Shown here: positions 5,334-10,738 of the stretch, in pieces | Position numbering within the stretch: position 1 is the first letter of the stretch | Layout of the letters: each line of letters starts with the position of its first letter | NCBI GenBank assembly: GCA_019307645.1 | Contig: JAFDJF010000023.1 | Span: 1-10,738, forward strand | Origin: Deltaproteobacteria bacterium | GTDB lineage: Bacteria; Desulfobacterota; DSM-4660; Desulfatiglandales; Desulfatiglandaceae | Length of the DNA stretch: 10,738 nt | Direction of reading: 5' to 3' | Program-made: the position numbers and the translations under genes | The notes under the pieces: generated by a model | What the model was told of the DNA's origin: nothing | Seen by the model: the letters and a program-made list of their open reading frames with translations, nothing else | Database searches by the model: none

Positions 5334-8300
5334 ATGGGGATGAAGAAAATTAAAGACCCTTCGGAGTTTGAGGCTTTTCGGGAAAGCATTCTGGCTCAAC
5401 GTGACCCTTCCAAAGATGTCGTAAAAGTGTGTTGCAGTACAGGATGCCGTGCCGGCGGTTCTCTCGATCTTGTTGATGCCTTTGAACAGGAACTTGCAGA
5501 ACGAGGGCTGGAAAATTCGGTCATGATCAAAAAAACCGGGTGCAGAGGGTTTTGCGAAAATGGACCTGTCATGGCAATTGAACCTCAGGACATTTTTTAT
5601 TGCCAGGTCGAACCTCAGGATGTGTCGGAGATAATCTCCGATACACTTGAAAAGAAAAAGACTGTCGAACGGCTTTTGTACACGGACTCATTTACAGGTG
5701 AAAAGATCGCACGCGAAAAGGATATACCCTTTTTTGGAAAACAAGTTCGACGTGTGCTTGCCAATTGTGGACAAATCGATCCCACAAGCATTGAGGACTA
5801 CATTGTTGCAGGGGGGTATCAGGCATTTATCAAGACCCTGACAAAGCTGACGCCTGAACAAATAATCGAGGACGTTATTGATGCTGGATTGCGCGGCAGA
5901 GGGGGGGCGGGTTTCCCCACTGGTGTCAAATGGAAATTTGCACGCGAAGCGGAGGGACAACCAAAATATGTCATATGCAACGCAGATGAAGGTGATCCCG
6001 GTGCCTTTATGGATCGTTCGGTTCTTGAAGGTGATCCACATGCTGTGCTTGAAGGGATGCTTATCGGTGCCTATGCAATGGGTGCGGAGTTCGGATATGT
6101 CTATGTTAGGGAAGAGTACCCCATCGCTGTTGAGCACCTCGCCATTGCAATAGGGAAGATGGAGGAAGCCGGTCTTTTAGGTAAAAACATCTTGGGAACA
6201 GAGTTCAATTTCCATATCCTCTTGAAGATGGGTTCAGGGGCCTTTGTCTGTGGTGAAGAAACTGCGCTTATGGCCTCTATTGAAGGAAAAAGGGGAATGC
6301 CGAGGGCTCGACCACCTTTTCCGGCTCAGGAAGGGCTGGATGGAAAACCTTCCAATATCAACAATGTTGAGACATGGGCAAACATACCTCTAATCATCAG
6401 GAATGGAGTAGATTGGTATACCGAATACGGCACTGAAAAGAGTAAAGGGACCAAGATCTTTTCTCTTGTGGGGAAGGTAAATAACACAGGACTGGTTGAA
6501 GTCCCAATCGGTGTTACCATCAAAGAAGTGATTTTTGATATTGGTGGCGGCATCCTCAAAGGGAGGAAGTTCAAGGCGGTCCAGATGGGAGGACCGTCAG
6601 GAGGTTGTGTACCGGCCCAATATTTGAATCTTCCTATTGATTACGACACGCTGCAGCGGGTGGGCTCTATAATGGGTTCAGGCGGAATGGTCGTAATGGA
6701 TGAAAACAATTGTATGGTGGAGATTGCCCGTTTTTTTCTGAGCTTTACCCAATCGGAATCCTGCGGAAAATGTGCACCGTGTCGCCTGGGTACAACCCAG
6801 TTATTGGAGGTATTGACTCGAATCACACAGGGAAAGGGTAAGTTGTCTGATATCCATACCATTAAAGAAATCGGAGACACTATCACAAAGACCTCTCTGT
6901 GCGGGCTTGGGCAGACATGTGCCAAACCGGCTATTTCTACGCTGAAATATTTTGAGAAGGAGTATACGGATCATATTCTCGAAAGCCGCTGTGCCGGTGC
7001 AACATGTGATTCCATGGTTATCTCCGCGTGTCAGCATGCCTGTCCTGCAGGGATTGATGTTCCCAACTATGTTGCTGCCATCGCCGTCGGTAAATATGAA
7101 AAGGCCGTAGATATTATCAGAGAAAGAAATCCGTTCCCAGCGGTGTGTGGTCGGATCTGTATCCATCCATGTGAATTCAAATGTCGTCGGGGCGAACTGG
7201 ACGATCCTGTTGCCATCCGAACGCTCAAGCGGTTTGCCACGGACTGGTATTTTGAAAACATAGGCCTCCCCCAAAAGCCTTTTCCCGTAACAAAAAATCA
7301 AAAAGTGGCTATTGTGGGTGCAGGGCCTGCAGGTCTGACTTGTGGTTATTATTTAGCAAAAATGGGCTACAAGGCAACGGTCTATGAGGGGCAGCCCGTT
7401 GGTGGAGGGATGCTTGCCATTACTGTACCGGAGTTCCGGCTTCCATGCGAAATAATTGAGCAAGAAATTGAATATATCAGACGGTGTGGGGTTGAAATCA
7501 TTTATGACTCACCTATTGATGCAAACCGCACGGTCAATGACTTGATGTCAGAAGGCTTTAGCGCTGCATTCATTGCTGCGGGTGCCCAGTCTAGTTTGGA
7601 GATGGGGATACCTGGAGAGGATGAAGGGGTTGAAGGTCTCTTCCATGGTCTTCAATTCCTGTCAGATATGAGAACGGGTGAAAAGATTAAACTGGAGGGA
7701 AAGGTTATTGTGATTGGCGGCGGTAATGTTGCCATGGATGTGGCCCGAACCGCTCTTAGAGTTGGGGCCCAGGACGTACAGATTTACTATCGCAGAACTG
7801 TTGAAGAAATGCCTGCCTGGGAAAAGGATATAGAGGAAGCCATTGAAGAGGGTGTGGTGATCAACCCGTTATGGGCCCCGAAGCGCATTGTGCATGATGG
7901 AGCAAAGGTCTCCGGAATGGAGTTTGTGCGTAGTCAAACGATTTTTGATGAAGAAGGCGGTTCACGACTTAGTGTGGATGAGGATACATTAGAGTTGATA
8001 GATGCCGATGCTGTGATTGTCTCTGTGGGCCAAGCGCCTGATGTTTCGTTTTTATCTAAAGACGAGCAGCTTGAAAGGGCCCTTTGGGGCAGCCTTGTGG
8101 TGGATGAAAACAGCCTGGCTACAAATGTACCCGGTATTTTTGCCGGTGGTGATTTTACTACCGGGCCAAGTACTGTGATTCAGGCTATTGCTTCAGGCAG
8201 GCGGGCAGCTCTTGCCATAGAAAAATTTCTTATGGGCGATAAGGGACGGGTTGAGATCTTTGATGAGAAGACTTCAATGAGAGAAGATGTGGGTCTGGCC

Positions 8301-8462
8301 CTTGACGATGAAACAGTGGAAGATAAACCCAGAATTGAGATCAAGCTTGAAAGTTCCGAAGACAGGGTAAAGGATTTCAGAGAGGTAGAAACAGGTTTCA
8401 CTGAGGATCAGGCACTTTTGGAGGCAGTGAGGTGTCTTAGGTGTGATCTTGAGAAAGAATAG
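5334..8462 (+). CDS. NuoF-GltD fusion: NAD(P)H-dependent multi-flavin iron-sulfur oxidoreductase subunit
   Basis: This 1042-residue fusion begins with a [2Fe-2S] domain (C33-x4-C38, C70-x3-C74; Cys34 adjacent). The NuoF core has the NADH/FMN loop GLRGRGGAGFPTG (185-197), CNADEGD (215-221) and CGEET (306-310), and the N3-type [4Fe-4S] site Cys477, 480, 483 and 523. A GltD/dihydropyrimidine-dehydrogenase-like half follows: cysteines 553, 558, 566, 570, 605, 609, 613 and 617 for iron-sulfur clusters, FAD motif VGAGPAG (661-667), nucleotide motif IGGGNVAMD (794-802), YYRRTVEEMPA, FAD motif FAGGD (936-940) and a terminal CLRC pair (1034, 1037). In hydrogenase-type homologues a plain two-cluster ferredoxin domain usually ends NuoF; here GltD takes its place, adding FAD and probably NADP(H) sites. 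GAGGAG (5319-5324) favours ATG 5334; ATG 5340 is possible. It can join two nucleotide pools to ferredoxin or a folate partner. Confidence 0.9.
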   Translation: MGMKKIKDPSEFEAFRESILAQRDPSKDVVKVCCSTGCRAGGSLDLVDAFEQELAERGLENSVMIKKTGCRGFCENGPVMAIEPQDIFYCQVEPQDVSEIISDTLEKKKTVERLLYTDSFTGEKIAREKDIPFFGKQVRRVLANCGQIDPTSIEDYIVAGGYQAFIKTLTKLTPEQIIEDVIDAGLRGRGGAGFPTGVKWKFAREAEGQPKYVICNADEGDPGAFMDRSVLEGDPHAVLEGMLIGAYAMGAEFGYVYVREEYPIAVEHLAIAIGKMEEAGLLGKNILGTEFNFHILLKMGSGAFVCGEETALMASIEGKRGMPRARPPFPAQEGLDGKPSNINNVETWANIPLIIRNGVDWYTEYGTEKSKGTKIFSLVGKVNNTGLVEVPIGVTIKEVIFDIGGGILKGRKFKAVQMGGPSGGCVPAQYLNLPIDYDTLQRVGSIMGSGGMVVMDENNCMVEIARFFLSFTQSESCGKCAPCRLGTTQLLEVLTRITQGKGKLSDIHTIKEIGDTITKTSLCGLGQTCAKPAISTLKYFEKEYTDHILESRCAGATCDSMVISACQHACPAGIDVPNYVAAIAVGKYEKAVDIIRERNPFPAVCGRICIHPCEFKCRRGELDDPVAIRTLKRFATDWYFENIGLPQKPFPVTKNQKVAIVGAGPAGLTCGYYLAKMGYKATVYEGQPVGGGMLAITVPEFRLPCEIIEQEIEYIRRCGVEIIYDSPIDANRTVNDLMSEGFSAAFIAAGAQSSLEMGIPGEDEGVEGLFHGLQFLSDMRTGEKIKLEGKVIVIGGGNVAMDVARTALRVGAQDVQIYYRRTVEEMPAWEKDIEEAIEEGVVINPLWAPKRIVHDGAKVSGMEFVRSQTIFDEEGGSRLSVDEDTLELIDADAVIVSVGQAPDVSFLSKDEQLERALWGSLVVDENSLATNVPGIFAGGDFTTGPSTVIQAIASGRRAALAIEKFLMGDKGRVEIFDEKTSMREDVGLALDDETVEDKPRIEIKLESSEDRVKDFREVETGFTEDQALLEAVRCLRCDLEKE

Positions 8463-8471
8463 GAGATAACC

Positions 8472-9128
8472 ATGATACGATCTATTACGCAGCAGAAATC
8501 AGAAGAAGAGATCGAGCAACTCCTGGAGGATCTGGGAAGGGTGTTTATCATCGGGTGTGGTACATGTGTAACCCTTACCAGTACAGGCGGCATGGCACAG
8601 GTAGAGGCCATGAAGGAGAACTTGATTGCCAAAGGTAGAATGGTTACCGGTCATGTGGTGTTGCCTGTTGCCTGTGACAACATGAGTGGGGAGGCCCTGA
8701 ACGAATACGGGCAGCAAATTGAGCAGGCCGATGTTTTGCTGGTAATGACATGTGCCTTTGGTGTCCAGACTATAGCAAGGCAGATGAAAAGGGTTACTGT
8801 GCCGGCTCTCAACACGCTCTTCATTGGGAAAGAAACAGGCGTGGGTCGGTTTGACGAAATATGCACCCAGTGTGGCGCATGCATCATTGGTGAAACGGGC
8901 GGTATTTGTCCTGTCACTTCCTGCCATAAGGGTCTTGTAAACGGACCTTGTGGTGGGACGAGTGACGGCATGTGCGAGATTGACAAAAATAAGGACTGTG
9001 CCTGGACACTCATATACAACCGGCTCAGTGAGCTGGGTCGGCTCGATTCAATGAGAAAACTTCAGAAGCCCAGAGATCACCATGGCGCTGAACCGAGCCC
9101 GGGAAAGTTTATTCTGGCCGCATCATAG
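8472..9128 (+). CDS. metV: MetV: iron-sulfur/zinc partner subunit of methylenetetrahydrofolate reductase
   Basis: This 218-residue protein is a stand-alone copy of the MTHFR C-terminal (MetV) family. Residues 20-130 form an alpha/beta domain with GCGTC (Cys29, Cys32), Cys68 and Cys94. The second part has C131-x2-C134-x2-C137, then TGGICPVTSCHKGLVNGPCGG (Cys146, 151, 160), Cys168 and Cys176. In acetogens such as Moorella and Acetobacterium, MetV binds MetF and its metal centres bring electrons to the MetF flavin. It begins 9 nt after the NuoF-GltD stop, and its AGGAG (8461-8465) overlaps that stop, so it is firmly in the same operon. This physical tie is the best evidence that the NuoEF-like module serves folate reduction. 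There is no membrane segment or signal peptide. Confidence 0.9.
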   Translation: MIRSITQQKSEEEIEQLLEDLGRVFIIGCGTCVTLTSTGGMAQVEAMKENLIAKGRMVTGHVVLPVACDNMSGEALNEYGQQIEQADVLLVMTCAFGVQTIARQMKRVTVPALNTLFIGKETGVGRFDEICTQCGACIIGETGGICPVTSCHKGLVNGPCGGTSDGMCEIDKNKDCAWTLIYNRLSELGRLDSMRKLQKPRDHHGAEPSPGKFILAAS

Positions 9129-9146
9129 GACCTTCTAATTATTTCA

Positions 9147-9221
9147 TATGTAGGGTGGGCTGTGCCCACCGGATAGGTTTTATTCATTATACATTTTGGT
9201 GGGCGCAGCCCACCCTACATA
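9147..9221. repeat. 75-bp palindromic repeat (MITE/REP-like) between metV and metF
   Basis: Arms 9147-9170 and 9198-9221 are inverted complements at 23 of 24 positions, with a 27-nt AT-rich loop. Each arm is itself a hairpin: GGTGGGC/GCCCACC at 9154-9160/9164-9170 and 9198-9204/9208-9214, so a clover-like structure is possible. TA at both outer ends fits a TA target duplication of the IS630/Tc1 type. GTAGGGTGGGC-type repeats are common dispersed elements in many bacterial genomes, from memory. It lies 18 nt after the metV stop and may slow transcription or protect the mRNA end. Confidence 0.75.
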
Positions 9222-9271
9222 ACTTATGACAATGTTATTCAATTCTAAACCAAAGAAAGGAGTCCCGACCT

Positions 9272-10159
9272 ATGCTATCCTCATTTAAAAAGGCCCTGGA
9301 ATCAGGCAAGTTTGTCGTAACCTCTGAGGTAGCGCCCCCTAAAGGGACAAATCTTGAAAAAATGAGGCACCACATTGAACTATTAAATGACAAAGTGGAT
9401 GCCATGAATGTAACCGACCATCAGAGTTCTGTTATGAGATTCCCATCTTTGGGGGGAGCCATTCTTGTAAAAGAGATGGGAGGGGAGCCGATTTTACAGA
9501 TGACCTGCAGAGACAGAAACCGGCTTGCTCTTCAAGCAGACCTCATGTTCGCTTCCAGCAGGGGGATAAATAATGTCCTTTGTCTCACCGGCGATTCGGT
9601 CATACTGGGTGACCATAAAGAGGCGGTTGGGGTTTTTGATCTGGATTCCAGCCAGCTATTGTCCACAATCCGGAAACTGGAAAAGGGAAAGGACCTGGGA
9701 GGGAATGATCTGGACGGGAATGTCTCTTTTTGTGCCGGCGCCATTGTGACTCCGGAGGCCAACCCGCTTGAGCCGCAGCTCATCAAATTTGAAAAAAAGG
9801 TGGATGCAGGGGCTGAGTTTATTCAGACACAGGCGGTCTATGATCTGGATAATTTCAAAAAGTTTATGGAGTATGCGAATCAGTTTCCCGTGAAAATTCT
9901 GGCAGGGATCATCCTGCTTACATCGGCCCCCATGGCCCGGTTTATGAACAAGAACGTGGCCGGCGTCAATGTACCCAAGGAACTGATCGATGAAATGGCT
10001 TCTGCGCCCAAAGGACGAGCGCTTGAAAAGGGCATAGAGATTGCCGGCCGCATGGTCAAGCGGGTAAAGGATGAAAAGATGTGTGCAGGGGTGCATATCA
10101 TGGCCATCGGAAAAGAGGAGATCGTTCCGGATATCATGGAAGCAGCCGGATTAGACTAA
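9272..10159 (+). CDS. metF: Methylenetetrahydrofolate reductase, MetF (canonical copy)
   Basis: This 295-residue TIM-barrel flavoprotein is of normal length. It reduces 5,10-methylene-THF to 5-methyl-THF, or the reverse in acetate oxidisers. Conserved motifs are TSEVAPPKG with catalytic Glu19, TCRDRN (78-83), NVLCLTGD with flavin-site Asp108, a PEA segment (161-163) and IQTQAVYD with substrate Gln187. It is the short form with no NAD-binding regulatory domain. AAAGGAG at 9256-9262, 9 nt before ATG, supports the start. It follows metV by 143 bp, most of which is the hairpin repeat; without the repeat the two genes would be nearly adjacent, as in acetogen metVF pairs. It is the likely catalytic subunit of the proposed complex and differs from the upstream paralogue in keeping every MTHFR motif. 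Confidence 0.92.
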   Translation: MLSSFKKALESGKFVVTSEVAPPKGTNLEKMRHHIELLNDKVDAMNVTDHQSSVMRFPSLGGAILVKEMGGEPILQMTCRDRNRLALQADLMFASSRGINNVLCLTGDSVILGDHKEAVGVFDLDSSQLLSTIRKLEKGKDLGGNDLDGNVSFCAGAIVTPEANPLEPQLIKFEKKVDAGAEFIQTQAVYDLDNFKKFMEYANQFPVKILAGIILLTSAPMARFMNKNVAGVNVPKELIDEMASAPKGRALEKGIEIAGRMVKRVKDEKMCAGVHIMAIGKEEIVPDIMEAAGLD

Positions 10160-10738
10160 AGGAAGAAACCGCAATCAGGATTTCAGAACAGAGAACCTTT
10201 AGCGATTGGTGATTAGGTGGAAGGATCACCATATTTCGAGGGGAGGAAAAGCATCAAATCTACAACGGATGATTTCATCCTTTCGTCAATTTAAGTTAAC
10301 TTTGACAAGAAGGTAGTATCACAACGTCGGGGAGATTGAAGGAATCACTCTCCTATCACAGGTTTGGTTGAGGCTGTGATCTCTAACAGGGATCACAGGT
10401 TAGGCTTGTTCATTTAACTGATATTTTTATGCACGTTCTTTGAACCAACGCCCCGGCTTACGCAAGGAAAGAAAGGTGCCGATGCTTAGAACCTTTAAAT
10501 TTGAAAGTTGTTCGAGCCGTCACACCTACTTTGTCACGCTAGTCAACAACGTCCCCAAAGTCCCCATTATCAAAAAATTTTCTGGTTTATCGATTGCTGA
10601 GATTGCTGGCAGATAACACAGGTTGAAAGATTCTTAAGCTCTAAGAGATTTAATGCACGTTCTGCACGATGTCCCCCCTCCTCCTAAAGTTGACGTTTTT
10701 TCAGATTTCCCTGGATTTTCTAAGGCATTTCATGTAAT
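10160..10738. other. 579-bp region with no convincing gene; repeats and hairpins only
   Basis: No reading frame here looks like a protein. Visible structure: a perfect 8-bp inverted repeat CTGTGATC/GATCACAG (10374-10381 and 10391-10398); CACAGGTT three times (10357-10364, 10394-10401, 10617-10624); and ATGCACGTTCT twice (10429-10439, 10653-10663). On the minus strand, 10541-10566 reads GGGGACTTTGGGGACGTTGT and onward, a pattern I associate from memory with sequence beside REP-associated (Y1-type) transposase genes. It may be the leader of a gene beyond the window or decayed mobile DNA. Confidence 0.5.
10267..10290 (+). terminator. Weak candidate terminator downstream of metF
   Basis: GGATG (10267-10271) and CATCC (10276-10280) can form a short hairpin with an ATTT loop, followed by TTTCGTCAAT. 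The stem is only 5-6 bp and the T run is broken. It lies 107 nt after the metF stop codon. It is the best candidate seen, but a factor-dependent end is equally possible. Confidence 0.22.

Noticed and set aside
5688..6137. 149-codon minus-strand frame inside NuoF-GltD, and similar minus-strand frames elsewhere (36-500, 6801-7301, 8499-8927, 9656-10096)
   Set aside because: They lie opposite well-supported genes, have no ribosome site or domain motif that I can see, and their composition is that of an antisense shadow.
10302..10319. TTGACA followed by TAGTAT
   Set aside because: The spacing between boxes is only 6 bp and nothing like a -10 box lies at 16-19 bp.
10441..10500. Riboswitch-like look (GGCTTACGCAAGG...GGTGCCGATGC) recalling a c-di-GMP GEMM element
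   Set aside because: The core motifs and pairing of that riboswitch class could not be fitted; only loose word similarity.
10482..10616. 44-codon frame from ATG 10482 with a weak AAAGGTG upstream
   Set aside because: Too short, no motif, and it reads straight through the GGGGAC-type repeat; likely chance.
1..10738. CRISPR array, tRNA, rRNA or complete transposase gene
   Set aside because: No regularly spaced long direct repeats, no cloverleaf-type sequence and no transposase-like protein were seen on either strand.

Overview
The window reads as chromosomal DNA of a strictly anaerobic bacterium. The most likely group is a Desulfobacterota ('deltaproteobacterial') lineage that runs the methyl branch of the Wood-Ljungdahl pathway. 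Reasons are the MetV-MetF pair, the soluble multi-flavin iron-sulfur oxidoreductase genes, the MerR-like-HTH/receiver regulator and the degenerate short tandem repeats between genes. This placement rests on gene content and style, not on a database match. All seven convincing genes are on the + strand.

Layout. 1-224 is an AT-rich leader with a good sigma70-type promoter. 225-803 encodes a DNA-binding response regulator. 881-1756 encodes a divergent methylenetetrahydrofolate reductase (MTHFR) paralogue, 'MetF1'. A 155-bp hairpin element (1757-1911) follows its stop codon directly and sits just before a probable intrinsic terminator (1911-1948). A second block then begins with a TTG-started formate-dehydrogenase-like/NuoG-like iron-sulfur protein (2041-4683). 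After a gap holding two tandem-repeat arrays and a possible promoter come a NuoE-like subunit (4842-5327), a NuoF-GltD fusion (5334-8462) and MetV (8472-9128). After another hairpin repeat (9147-9221) comes a canonical MetF, 'MetF2' (9272-10159). 10160-10738 has no convincing gene.

How the parts could work together. NuoE, NuoF-GltD and the FdhA/NuoG-like protein have the parts of a soluble NAD(P)H-linked electron-transfer module with many iron-sulfur clusters and up to three flavin/nucleotide sites. The FdhA-like protein has lost the three residues that define formate dehydrogenase catalysis: the Cys/Sec position is Thr352, the His position is Gly353 and the Arg position is Ala544. It is therefore more likely an electron conduit, like NuoG or SfrA, than a formate dehydrogenase. 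MetV-MetF2 is the reductase known from acetogens, where MetV wires MetF to an electron-transfer partner. The proposal, an inference, is that the block encodes one NAD(P)H-linked and possibly flavin-bifurcating or confurcating methylene-THF reductase complex. In an acetate-oxidising organism it would run as a methyl-THF oxidase. MetF1, under the response regulator, lacks a conserved catalytic Gln and may have another role.
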